NCBI GenBank assembly: GCA_038030265.1
Contig: CM075943.1
Coordinates: forward strand, 16,058,001-16,122,000
Reading direction: 5' to 3'
DNA: 64,000 nucleotides
Source: Corythucha ciliata
Taxonomy: Eukaryota > Arthropoda > Insecta > Hemiptera > Tingidae
Below the pieces are notes generated by a model that did no database searches, was not told the DNA's origin, and saw nothing but the letters and a program-made list of their open reading frames with translations. Shown here in pieces: positions 1 to 11,660 of the stretch (the first letter of the stretch is position 1; the number at the start of each line of letters is the position of its first letter). The position numbers were made by a program, and so were the translations under genes.

Positions 1-963
1 AAGACCGCTCGACCGCCTTGCTATCACGGCAGATAAAATCGTGGAAGTTCAACCTACTTGCTGTTCTTCGATTTCTTCGTTGCCTCTCGTTAACGCTATG
101 ACGCCTGCGGGCAAGAGCCTCACTCAGCAACTTGCGGACATTCGTCAACAGTTAGCAGCAATTTCTTCTCTTCACTTCCGTACCTCTCGTCGAAATGAGA
201 CGTCTTCTTGTTCCATCCGATCCCGGAGTCCATCGCCAAATTCCTCTGGTTACTGCTGGTACCATCGATGATGGGGGCACGACGCCCGCAAGTGCAACCG
301 TCCATGTTCTTTTTTAGCGTCAAACTAACAGGGCAGTGAACAGTAGTGGCAACTGACTGCCCGACGAAAGGACGCCGCTTGTTCATCGTTGACCGAAGCA
401 CGAAACGACGATTTTTAATTGACACCGGTTCCGACCTGTGTTGCCTTCCCCGTCGCTTCGTACCTGGATATCGCCGCCGTATTGACTACGACTAAACCGC
501 TGCCAACAATTCCGACTTACACACATATGGTTTTATTCGTCTAAAACTCGATTTTGGCCTCCGCCGGGACCTTCCGTGGACGTTTGAAATAGCCGACGTA
601 CAAATTTCTCTCATTGGCTCTGATTTCCTCTCTCATTTCTCCCTTCTTTATGATTGCCGCAATACCAGACTTATTCACCCCGTCACGGGTCTCTCAGCGC
701 CTTGTACTTCACCGGGAACTCTCAACCAAGTGTCAAGTCGTTATCCACCTGCACCTCGACGACTCTTCCATCAATTCTGGAAGACTTTTTCGAACTCACA
801 AGACCGACCACGTGGCTCCCCAAGCATTGTCCAGCACTCGACAGTCCATTTCATCAATACGACGCCAGGTCCCCTGATCTCTTTTCGCCCTCGTCGCCTA
901 GCCCCTGACCGCCTTTGTATCGCCAAGACCGAATTCTGGAAATTCGATACCTACCTTATATAA
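1..963 (+). pseudogene. Ty3/Gypsy retrotransposon Gag-Pol remnant
   Basis: This is a decayed piece of an LTR-retrotransposon polyprotein, cut by the left edge. A CCHC-like zinc-knuckle segment lies at 254-307 and is broken by an in-frame TGA at 269-271. A different frame holds a retropepsin-like aspartic protease with the D-T-G-S active-site motif at 421-432, and that frame is broken by TAA at 493-495. The same frame later carries a segment ending in RPRRLAPDRL (about 885-915), which in Ty3/Gypsy elements is the linker before reverse transcriptase. It stops at about 963 with no reverse transcriptase, RNase H or integrase after it. Family assignment rests on the order zinc knuckle, protease, linker and on motif recognition. 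At least one frameshift and two stops make it a non-functional fossil. Confidence 0.75.
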
Positions 964-1289
964 TAGAATCGCCTAAAAAACAACAATAGTAGTTCCTTTT
1001 AGACAATTTAGGAAATCCACAATAATAATCAGTCTAAAAAGCCTGTCCCCAAAGCCTAGGAAAATGCTGTTCAGGAGCCATTTTCTGCCCCGATAACTGT
1101 GTTTTTCGTAAACGGACATTACACAGTATGTAGCTTCAGACCCTGGCCAGTTGAACGCTCTCTGGTTGAACATTTCCCCTCCGTGCAGGTGCGTAGCATC
1201 ACATTTTTAACCGTGTTTTGGGCTATTTTTTGAGGTGATGTGTGTTTACGGTACCGACGCGACGTGGGTGGAGAATGCTCCAATTAGAA
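964..1289. other. Unassigned spacer
   Basis: AT-rich sequence between the retroelement remnant and the minisatellite. No coding exon, RNA gene or clear inverted repeat was seen. Confidence 0.4.
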
Positions 1290-2721
1290 CCAATTTTACG
1301 GCTATCGCTCTTAAATAAGCAAAACTGGCGAGTTTGGCTTACTCAAAACACCAATTACACTGGTTTGCCACTTGAAAAGATTAATTTCACCTACATACTC
1401 TTGAAAAACTCATTCTCGAGGGATTTCGTGAATTAAAAAAAAAAAAAAACAACAAACAAACAAAATTTCGAGCGTTTCACTTTTCAAAAATCCAAATTCG
1501 TGTGGTTTATTTGTTAAAACACCCAATCTTCCCGGTTTGGCTCTTAAAAACAAAAATTCGCTAGCTTGGATTACTAAAAAAAAAAAAACAATTTTGCGGG
1601 TTTAGTTCTGGAAAAACCATTCTCGCGGATTTGACTCTGAATAAAACCAATTTCCACGCGGTTCAATTTTGTCACTCAAACACCAGTTTCGCGGGCTAAA
1701 GTAATTGAAAACCCCAGTTTCGTGAGGTTTATAGTTGTTGAAAATACTATTTTCGCGTGTTTCGCTCATATCAGGGGCGTAGCCAACTCTTGGTCTATTG
1801 GTGGGCTGCTTCACTGGAGAAGATGTCAAATTCACCATTGCCTATTGCAAGCTACTCGGCAGGTATATTCGGGTATCTTGGCGCTGGAAATCGTCAATCC
1901 ATCCCCATCCATTTTTACATAAACAGGGGTCGATACGTCAAAAACCAACATCACTGTTTGAAAACTGACATTGCAGCCGTGCATTTCAGATTTTTTGTCC
2001 AAAAACTGACAATTTTTTGTCCACGTTTTAAATGCACCCCCAAGATAGAACAAAGTTGGATTTCCAGCGAGCTAAGAACCGTGAAATTATCTTTTTGAGA
2101 AAGACGAACTAAAGAAATTGGAATTTTCTAGTCAGCCAAATCTGTGAAACGGAGCATTTCATACACAGAGGCCAGGGTCCTTGAAATTGGGTTTTCAGCA
2201 AGCCAAAACTCACGAAATTGGGTTTCAGTGAGCTAAGGCTCCAAACAATGGTTCTTTAGCGATCAAAACCCGTGGAATTGGTGTTCTAGTGAGCCAGAAT
2301 CATGAAAATTGTTTAGTAGGTGTGCAATATCCACGTAATTATGGTTTTTGAATGAGGTAACCCCGCGTTTTTTATTTTATTGTGATCTAGACCCGTGAAA
2401 TTGGTTTTTTCGTGAGTGGAGCCCGCGAAAATGACATTTTAGTCTACAAAATCTGTGACGTTGATTTTCTGAGTCGCAAAATCTGTGACGTTGATTTTCA
2501 GTCGCAAGAATCCGTGAACTTGATTTTATTATAAGCAAGAATAGCCCCGCGACAATAGTTTTTTTAGTGAGCCAGGCCCTCGAAAATTATTTTTTAGCCA
2601 GCGAAACCCACAAAAATTGGTTTTTTAGTGAGTGAGTGAGTGAAATCCGCGAAATTTGTTTTTAGTGAGCCAAACCTGCGAAACTGGCTTTTGCGCAAAA
2701 ACCAGCAATCAGGCAACCCCA

Positions 2722-2763
<42 letters not shown>

Positions 2764-2930
2764 AAAGTCGCGAATTCTTCTCGCCAGACCCGCAATAATG
2801 GTTTTTTGAAGAGAAAAATCCGAGGAATTGACTTTTATCCTCAAAATTGGGTTTTTAGTGAGCGAAATACTGGGAATTGTCGGGTGAGTCAGACCTGAGA
2901 AAATTTTGACGAAACAAATTGTGATGATCT
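1290..2930. repeat. Degenerate ~30-bp tandem repeat, family A, in two orientations
   Basis: Many diverged copies of a unit of about 28-32 bp. From 1290 to about 1760 it reads like AACCAATTTCGCGGGTTTGG followed by CTCACTAA. From about 2090 to 2900 the reverse complement is seen (GTGAGCCAAACCCGCGAAAT followed by TGGTTTTT). A non-repetitive core of about 300 bp separates the two halves and contains AGGGGCGTAGCCAACTCTTGG near 1775. Copies differ by substitutions and small indels, so the array is old or evolves by short slippage. All frames are closed by stops; not coding. The same family recurs at about 25.65-27.34, 36.5-36.7, 39.0-39.2, 40.0-40.4, 44.7-46.4, 48.66-49.0 and 53.3-53.6 kb. Confidence 0.75.
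2723..2764 (+). repeat. (CAA)n microsatellite
   Basis: About 14 uninterrupted CAA/AAC triplets inside the family A repeat. They give poly-Gln in one frame and poly-Leu on the other strand, but neither sits in a credible exon. Confidence 0.9.
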
Positions 2931-3209
2931 AGGGGTGGGAAGCTGCCCCACCACGGCTTAATAGCTTTCGAGTCTATGCAATGAGGTAAACTGGTACCAC
3001 AGATGTCTGCTCTGTCAAATTCTTCCAATGTACTCTAGGCTTATGTTGTGATGGACACGCAGGACTGGGGCGGAGCGGCTCAGTCGTTTGGGGGGGGGGA
3101 CTCCAACCGATGAGCCACCTCGGGATGGCCTGTCCCCTGACGTCGCATTCGACAGTTTCATCACTCATGACACCCAAGTGGGTGATGCCGTCACCAAGGC
3201 TCATCTTTC

Positions 3210-3245
<36 letters not shown>

Positions 3246-3653
3246 CAGTTTTTACGCTCCACCTCCCTATGCCTGTCAGAGGGGGGGGGGGAGAATAAGG
3301 GACTCAACGAAACTCGATTTGATTTCTCTTGAGGAACTGCAAGAAAATCGGTCAACGACGTTCGGATGTCGAAGGTGCAGCATGGTGAGCCCATGCCTGT
3401 GATCCATCGTCTTGTTAGAGGGCCTCGCACGGCTTTAAAAAGAGCTACAACATGATTTGCGCCCCAGAGTAAAAGCAGGGCGGACATCCTCGTTCCCAGA
3501 GCACAGAGAGAACTGAAGAGGTCCAAAGAGTGGGTGTAAACCGGCAATGAACGTGAAGTTGATCAATGCGGCAGATTCACTACTGCGAACTTTCCCCAAA
3601 TCCCCCAAAAATCCACGAAATTTCCTAAGCTGAATAATATCAGTTTCACAGAC
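2931..3653. other. Unassigned spacer with homopolymer runs
   Basis: Contains a long poly-T run at about 3213-3245 and G runs near 3091-3099 and 3281-3290. The open frames crossing it are created by the homopolymers. No gene seen. Confidence 0.4.
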
Positions 3654-3656
3654 TTA

Positions 3657-3960
3657 AGCGCCCCATACACTGTCAGTTTAACTGAAGGCAATCGTGAGGC
3701 CGTCGATCGGGGTTACCCACACATTTTCAGTTAATCTGAAGGCCATAGACTGCAGTCCACCTGCAGTCCGTGAAAACTGAAGGTGTGTGGCCGTAGGACC
3801 GGCTAGGATCGGACGTGAGATCGTTGACTGACAGTGTATGATACCCGTCGATTTTGGCCGGACGGTCGCCTCAAGAGGCGACCGTCCGGCAATCGCAATT
3901 CAGGCAATTCGCAATTCAGGCAATTCGCAAGTCAGGCAATCGCATAGTGTATGGGGCGCT
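3657..3960. mobile_element. Short TIR element (MITE), TTA target duplication
   Basis: Perfect 15-bp terminal inverted repeats AGCGCCCCATACACT are at 3657-3671 and, inverted, at 3946-3960. They are flanked by TTA on both sides (3654-3656 and 3961-3963). A 304-bp non-coding element with a 3-bp TTA duplication is what non-autonomous PIF/Harbinger elements look like. Inside is a perfect palindrome at 3857-3890 (16-bp stem, 2-nt loop) and short direct repeats of CAGGCAATTCGCAA before the right end. No transposase frame. Confidence 0.8.
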
Positions 3961-3963
3961 TTA

Positions 3964-5187
3964 GTAAGAAAAATGATCGATCGTGGACGATAGTCAGTTA
4001 GCCACTTACAGAAATTTTGGGTCCACACCTACACGCTACGCCACTGCCTCCGCGCCAGCTCCGTGACCATTCTTTACGCTCTAGAAGATATTTTTTGAGC
4101 TCGAGAAACCGACAAATCGAGTTCACCAGGAACAGGCAAAATTGTTTGACGTGAGGCGCCTGGCTATTGGTACGCCACTGTGGGGAAGAAGTAATCCACT
4201 TGAGATTCTGTGATTGTGGTACAAATCCCGTTCGTAGGGGGGGGGAAAAATAGATAGTATTATGAGTGGAATTCAGAATTTTGGAGAAGAGGGGATACGG
4301 TGTATCATGTAGGAGAATTGCCCAGCGGTATTATATCACTCAATTATACAACATTTATGCCAGTGTATTGATGTTTCGGACAACTCGTAATGAGGGCCAC
4401 CTGTACTAATAATGTGCTTAGAGCCTCGTGCAGCCTTAATCCGGCCACATGATGACGTGAGAGTAGATGACTTTAGTGAGAGGTGTCAGGCCCATGTTTT
4501 TTTCCACTCCCCTCCTCCTCCATCGCCTTTATCTCTTTCTTTTTTTTAAAGGGCCTCGGGTGTTAAACATTTTTTTAAACAGCGATGTCAATCAAACTTA
4601 TTTCTCAAGACTCAAGAGCCGTCTGTAGCTCTTCTAAAATATTGTGAAGCTTTTTCCTCACTCTTATTCTAAGCCACCATCCAACACCCACCCCCTTTCT
4701 CATCACACCATCTATTGAGTCACACCTTTCTGTGCAGTGTTTCTGTTTATCCGTTTCGGAAAAGTTCAAAAGTCGCCCACGAAGTCACATTATAGTTTCA
4801 TCCGCTCAATCTGATCAAATTTTCTCTAATGAGGGTGCAGCATTTTTTTTTTTTTTTTGTCTGTCTCTCTTTCAAAATAAAACCACCGAACATGCGCCGC
4901 CCCCAACCGAATCATTCTCGGCTTTTTAGGGGAAGCCTCCAGTTTTATTGATCCGCTTGCGTCGTTGACGGCAACTTGTTTTCAAGGGCCTTTTTCCTCA
5001 ATTCGTACGTGCATTATTGAAAAAGAAAACGTGTTTTGTGCGGTGACAGAGACACTAAGTCTGATTTTAATTGTATCGAGAGTGAGATAGGTATTTAAAA
5101 ACTATGAAGTGAAAGTATTTTCTTTTTTTCTGAAAGAAGGGAAGTTAATTGCTGGACTTGGAACTCGTTAGACATTATCAGCCCAAT
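3964..5187 (+). promoter_or_regulatory. Putative promoter and 5' UTR of the CAP-Gly/MTUS-like gene
   Basis: This region precedes the proposed start codon at 5188. No long open frame and no TIR element was seen. A pyrimidine-rich stretch lies at about 4500-4550, and poly-T tracts interrupt it near 4841-4858. No convincing TATA box or Inr could be fixed, so the transcription start is unknown. The assignment rests only on position upstream of the ATG TCC AAG/GTAAAT exon. An upstream non-coding exon could also exist here. Confidence 0.3.
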
Positions 5188-5196
5188 ATGTCCAAG
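5188..5196 (+). CDS. MTUS1-like: Candidate first coding exon (three codons, M-S-K)
   Basis: ATG TCC AAG is followed directly by a GTAAAT donor at 5197, leaving phase 0. The next coding exon (20681) needs phase 0, so the product would begin MSK then GTVDSKIP. The context CCCAATATGT is acceptable for initiation. The intron would be 15.5 kb, normal for a first intron. Such a short match can arise by chance. The alternative is initiation at the in-frame ATG at 20654 if a transcript starts just upstream and the 20680 acceptor is unused, or an unrecognised first exon. Confidence 0.42.
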
Positions 5197-8100
5197 GTAA
5201 ATCATGTTACATTTCTCACTTTGCATCCATGAAATGTTATATTTTACGCTGTTCACATTGACGTACAATTACTTTTAGTCAAGTGGTAGTAAAAATGCCG
5301 TTTATATGTAGTCTCTGGATTTTAATTGACCCTAATGCCACTTGAGATAAGTAAAAAAAGAAATGTCTTCTTGTGTAGGTTTTTTTTTTTTTTTTTTTTT
5401 CATGTAAAGAAAAGCCCCGAAACGCGTGGTGTACTTCTAATTTATTTTATCGTGTTTTTTCAATCTCGCCCGAGACAAGTAGTTCCTTTTTCCTAGTCTT
5501 CGAATGTATAATTACGTCTGAATTTTGCTTTTGTTTTTAATTTCCTAGTTTAGTAAGCGTTTCAAAGCACACAAACCAACCCCTTGTACCTCCTGAGCCA
5601 GATCGCTGCTTTTCCTCGTCGCCCCGGAATATGAGCAACTTGAGAGCTTTTTATTCTTCCTTTTTTCAACTAGATTTGTCTAATTTTCCCCAATGCTCGT
5701 TGATTGTCTGTAGAAGTCTAGTTTTTCGTGTTTTCGCGTCACGAAAATTCCCTTTTTACCTACAGAAGAAAAACTGGATAGCGGAGATTGAATTAGGATG
5801 TGTCTGTATCGACGGTTGGGGGGGGGGGGTGATTAAATTTAGAAAAACGAAAATTTGTAACGGGACAGTCGAGTCCAAGCACATTCTGTTAATATTTCGA
5901 CGGCTTTCTCTCTTTTAGGGCAGCGGAAATTCAGTCTACTTATGTCAGTAAAATGTGCCGTCTTCTTCACCGGACAGCCGCTCCATCGTGATGGATCGTT
6001 CCGTGGTTTGCAGATTTTCAGTTAACTAGAGTCATTTCTGTACTTTCGTCCCCGCGCCCCCGGCTCCATATTTAAATTTCTGATTTCTTAAATCATGTAC
6101 CTACAATACTGATAACTTAATGGCTCCATTCAGTGAATATTCTACGTGAAAGTAAGGAGAGATGTAGTTCTATCTTTACTCGAGGTTCTTTGCGAAATCC
6201 TTAGAAATAATAATAATTTCAGGGTAGACAGATATCAAAGTGTTAAGCTTCGGTGGAGTAGAAGTAGTTAAGCGGCTGAGGTTTGGAGGGGGGTCTGTAC
6301 ACACCAGCTGAAAGCGGCGAGTCTCTCTTCTCTCCTATGTCTTTCAGTTTTCAGTTGATGCTCTGCCTTTTAATACAGTACGTGGGTGTCGTGAGAAATA
6401 CGGGATTTTAACTTTTAAACTGTTTGTTTTTTTTGGTCGCGTGTGTTAAGTCGGGGACAAATTATCGGAAATCGATCGCCTTTTCGCTATTAATGGATAG
6501 AGGTCAGTTCCATTTTTGCCGGCTTACTTAAACTTTTAACAGTTTTTTGGCTCTTCCCCTTGACTTTTCTATGGTTCGTCAGGTGAAAAAAAAAAACACC
6601 AACGATCAATCACGCTTGTCAACCTTGAACCTACAAAAAAAAGTGTCCCTTTGTGAGCGGCGTTTGATGCTTACCAGTACCTATTGACACTTTATACAAA
6701 ACTTTGTATTTCTAGCTGCATTCACGTCCATTGGATCAGCTTTTGTTTATCACCAGCCCACGTTATTTAATAATTCTTTGAGTGGATCTGCGCGCCTAAA
6801 CTAGCCGGTTTTTACATATCACCTCCCCCCCCCCATCCTGAACATTTCACAAACTGTACTACGAGTTCCCGAGGTTGATGGTATTTTCAGCCGGTTGCGT
6901 ATTTATGCTCCGCGCCTCCCACCTGTTAATTGATTTGCAGTATTAGCCAGGGACATTGTCGATCGATTTATATTTAATTAAGAGACCTTGAAATGGCCAA
7001 AGCCCCCCCCCCCCGTTTTTTTTGCGTGGTGTCACCCAGAAACGTGCCTGAATTTGAAACTTATACAAATTGTGCTTATTTTTGTCCTTTCCGTTCCTTT
7101 TAAATGACGAGTTGAAGAGATTCCATAGATAGCAGGCATGCAATTGTTTTAATAGACAAATTACGTCAGTGAACGTGAGCCTGCTCTGCCATTATGACAA
7201 CGAGGGGTAAGGAAGAAGAGTTTATGCAAATGTTCCCGTTCAAACCAAGGTCTTAAAAGCCTTTCGGATGGGTTTCAAACGAAAGACATTAGCATTTTTT
7301 GAAGCGCAACTGAAGTAAATTGGGCTGGTTTTCAACGCCTGTGTACAGGAAGAAAGGAAAGTTGACCGGAAAATCAGAGGCCCGATTCTCATTGGGTGTA
7401 TTGGTTCGCACTATACAAAGTTTATTTCTTATGATAAAGATATAAAAGTGTTACACCTTTTCCCGAAATTCAGGCATTCTTACATAATTCCCCTGCTAGT
7501 TTTTTATTCGCACTTCTTTAGTAAGGGCCTTGTGAAAGATAGGATTTCACGCAATACAGGTGAGGATTAGAAAGAGGTTCCTTTGGGCTACAGAGGTGCC
7601 CGGCCCCCCGTAGCTGTTTTGCAAACAATAGCTACCGCTAATTAAAAGAACCGAGAGAGAAAATGTTTAATTTTTCGTGTATAACTACTGAATAAGATTA
7701 AACTCTCACTTTAGGGATGCATCGAAAACCTGACGTGGCAAGTTATCTTCTCTTTTTTTGTATTGTATTGCTCCTTTAAAAAACCTAGGAATAGACGGCA
7801 TTTGGAAGGAGAGTGGGTGAATTCCACAGGTAAAGTCAACTGTGACCAAACTAAATTCACCGGGGAGGTTCTTATCCTTCATAGCTTTTTACGATATCAA
7901 TGGAGTGTTCGACATTATCCCACAGAAAGTGTCTTGTTTCTCTTTTTAATTCCTGTAATTTTACAAAGCCAAGACTGTCACGCGCAGCTTCGATGAACGT
8001 TATAATAGGCACTTCTATTGTTTTTCTCAGCTAAGGAAACTTCTCATGACGTTAAATTGTTAACTTTTAAACAAAAAACAAATTCAACAAATGGCAGGAG

Positions 8101-10369
8101 CGTCAGCAGTTCAGCACTTTCCAGCGCGCACTAATGAAAATTAATTTTTATAGGCAAAGTTTTCTAAAGTTTGGTCAATTTTTTCTGTAGAAATATATAT
8201 GTATATATTTTTTTTGTATTTTATGATTATACTTTTAGTGTTTCTCAGCGAACGACTCACGCTAGACGTTTTCCCTTGCCCTGCCCTGACTTCAAACTTC
8301 CATTCCCATTAACGGTTCAGCTGTGCACTTTCTCTTTACATTATTATTTCAACTTGCACTACACCAGTAATTTCCCTTCGCCCAGCCCCCTCACCACAAC
8401 GGGATGACCATCGCACAAGTCCTTTATAATCATTTCTGCTCGAATCCTTCATTTTTTTTTCTAATTAACGGCACAGTTGTAACAATTTTTCAGTGTGTAC
8501 GCCCTGTGTGTTAGTCCCTGTGAATGGTGGGGGGAGGGCGCGAGGTACCTGGGCCTTCCTCAAAATTGAGGGCACGCGTGCGTGAATTGAAATTTCTTGC
8601 ATCACGCACTTTTTTTCTGTCCCTCTCTCTTTTAGAATTGTCTTTCCTCTGTCAAAAAAAAACTTTCAAAAGCGGTTTACAGGAAACGTCAATTTTGATG
8701 CGTTTTTAGAAACCTTTTAAACACTTTTTTTTTGTGTTCCTTTTTTTTATTTTCTGAAGGGAACCAAAAAATGTTAACATCCGCGATCTTTCTGTAGATG
8801 AAAAACAATTGAATTGGTTTAATTGTTGAAATGTAAACACCTTTTCAGTTATCCTTGGCCGAAATTTTTGATAATTTACGCCTATGTTAGATCAAGCTTC
8901 CAAAACAACGATTCGACAAATTAAACATTCATCGTTGTGGATCTATATTTATCTTGGCAGCAAACAAAAATAGGAAGCAGAGTTTCATTCTCTTATAACT
9001 ATAATTTTTTTTTTGGACTCTCCGACGTACGACAACTTTTTATAGAGATGAAAACGTCATCGGTAACCTCCTGGATCTCTTCGAAAGTTTTTATAATGAA
9101 AGATGGAGTATTATTGATTTTCGGTTGTAAATCTTCTCACTAAAAATACCTTCTTTCCTATTAGATCTATAGTAGTTAGTCGGGTCGTAGTAGTTTGTGA
9201 GTCAGGTGGGGCTCGTGATTCGAGCCAAAAAAAAAGAGGAAAAAAACAGCGTGTTAAATGAACGTGGCGAATCTCATGACCCCACCCAAACTCTTCTTTT
9301 ATCTTTGGCTTCCTGTCAATCCCTTGGCTACGGTTTAATTGAAGTAGCGTCAATGTACCTGTTCATGTAACATGAGTACCGACCTCAGGGACACGACAAT
9401 GCAGAAACTCGCACACCCTGTTAAATCCCCCCCCCCCAGACTGTGCCAGTGTCACGTCCCCGGGGGGGAATTTCCATTCCGCGGGCTTGCGGTCTTGTCA
9501 AACGTGAAAACTGAGTTGACGGAGGGAAAGGCTTTGAGATTCTTTCGAACGTTATCTCCCAAGATCCTGAAAGGGAAGTTGCTTGTCAAGGCAAAATGTT
9601 TAAGATGTAATTGGAACTCTTGTCTGTGGTTGTTAGATTGTTACCAGTGGAAAATGTGTGAGTGGAACACCTTGCTAATCCTCCTTTGAATTTGATTATA
9701 GGAACAGCCTATCGTTTTTATAAAGGTTGCTCAAATGCTGCGATTTTAATATACTAAGTATATGTATAAGACAAGAAAACTTTGTTTCTTCGTTTTTCAA
9801 TAGAGCTTTGGTTTTTGGGGCTTCTCTCCCTCCTCTCCTGTTCCGTTAAAGGACTTGAGAGTGTTCGCCCGCAGGAAACAGGTGTGTGACAGTCGGCTGC
9901 TGACTGCAGCCTTACCATCAGCCGCTCTGTGAAAGAAACCGCGGGCTGCTGAGAATTCTGTTGAAGACAATTTTTCCCATAAAAAACAAGAAAAAATGAA
10001 TATATGAAATAATGAAATTTCGTCCGAAAAACAAACTTTCCGCGGTAAAAATGACCGTTTTTTCAAATGGATACATGGATGGATAAAGTGTCAGCGTTGC
10101 TTAAAAAATGACAATCCTCACTCCCCCCCCCCCATGTGCGAGGACTGACTATCCCCCAAATAGCCAAATAATTGCCCCATGTTGAATGTTCGCGAAACTT
10201 CAAGTTTCGGGTATTCATTTCAATTAAATTGCTAGTTTCGGGGCAAAATAACCACAAAATTTAAAAAATGGTGGGCAAAGAGCAGGGAAATTGCAAATTT
10301 TTGAAAGCTAAATATGTACTTTTTTTCATTTTCTTTTACTTTTTTTTTTTTTTTTCATAATGGGTGGGA
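5197..10369. other. Intron 1, first part: no features assigned
   Basis: AT-rich non-coding DNA with homopolymer runs (poly-T near 5381-5400; G or C runs near 5819, 6829, 7007, 9426 and 10122). The scattered open frames are short, lack acceptor/donor pairs and resemble no family known to me. No TIR element was recognised. Confidence 0.4.
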
Positions 10370-11660
10370 ACATCGGGTATGCTGACGAAAGACCGTGAAA
10401 TTGTAACATTTTTAGCTAAATATTCACGAAATTCCAAGATTCTGGTCTTGATTACAGCGAAATTGCAAGTTTCGGGGCTTTTTTTGTGGGCTCTTGGAAG
10501 CCGCTACCAGAAACTGTGAGTTAGGCCAATTTTCCTCCAGACAGAGCACATTATTAGCGTGTTTTCTATATTTTAGCCGCGAATTTGAGTCGAAAAACCG
10601 CGAGCCAGCTATTTCTCCACCTCCTATTTGCCTATTTTTGCTCTCTTTCTTAATGTAAACCGCGAAAGTCCTCCAGAAATCGCGAATCAGTAAATGTCTT
10701 CTATTTTAGCCATGAAATTGATCATAGAACAGCAGAAAAGTGTTTTTTTCTCAATTTTAGCCGCGAACTTGACCCACTGAACGTCGCATTTGTGTTTTTT
10801 GCCAAGAAGACGCCCCGCATAAATAAGCCTGATGAGAAGCCTCGAAATTGCAACATTTTAAACAAAATATCCTGGAGTTTGCTAGTTTCGGGGCGTTTTT
10901 TTGCGGGCTTCGACTCTGGAATATAGCCGGAGGAGAGGGGCGGGGCACAACAGACGGCGTCGAAGACTGACGATACGCCGCTGATCCCCCCCACCCGTTA
11001 ATTTATGCCACCTCACACATCGTTGCTAAGATGTGTGGCTGTCAACGATTGCACGAAGCGCGGAATAAGCCAGGGTGCAATGGTTCACAGCGTGGTCTTC
11101 GTCTGGGGCTGGAGCTTAAGAGCCACGTAATTTCCAATTCGCCACTGACTAATTGTCGCAAAATTGCAAGCTTCAGTAGATGAATAGCCGCTAAATTGAG
11201 TGTTTCTTCCGTGAAGGCTCCCCTAGTTTCCTGGCCCTGCAAAAGTTGTGAACGTTGTAAATGGACTGTCACCTGGAAATGTGATAATTTAGTTCGGGGG
11301 GCTGAGCATTCAGAGAAAAAACGTTGATCACGAAAATTCTGAGAAAAACCGTTGATTCGCGGCTGAAATTGAGAAAAAATTCTCATTTGCGGCTTAAATT
11401 GAAGAAATGGAAAAGCACCACTTCGTGATTTCTGGAAATAAATTCGCGGCTAAAATAAAGAAAACGCTTTGATCCCCAGTTTCTGTAGGTCCGAACAGTA
11501 ATGTGCTTTTTGGGGGGCTAGTCCGTGACTAAAATAAAGAAAAAACGCTAATTCGGGGCTGATGAAATGGTGAAAATCGCTATTTCGAGGTTGAAATGAA
11601 GAGAAAGCGCTATATCTTGGCTAAAATTGAGTAAAAGCGCTCATTTGAGGTGAATTGTAT
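10370..11660. repeat. Degenerate ~30-bp tandem repeat, family B, in two orientations
   Basis: Diverged copies of a unit like GCGAATTAGCG(C/A)TTTTTC followed by TCAATTTTAGCC. Plus-orientation copies run from about 10550 to 10780 and minus-orientation copies (AATTCGCGGCTAAAATTGAG) from about 11330 to 11660. A related block built on GAAATTGCAAGTTTCGGGGC is at about 10390-10480 and 10840-10900. Between the two orientations is a mostly non-repetitive core. The family recurs at about 14.5-15.2, 33.9-35.9, 47.2-48.15 and 59.15-59.47 kb. Non-coding in all frames. Confidence 0.65.

Noticed and set aside
2656..2898. Poly-Gln open frame over the CAA repeat
   Set aside because: It is made by a microsatellite within a degenerate minisatellite; no splice or codon-use support.
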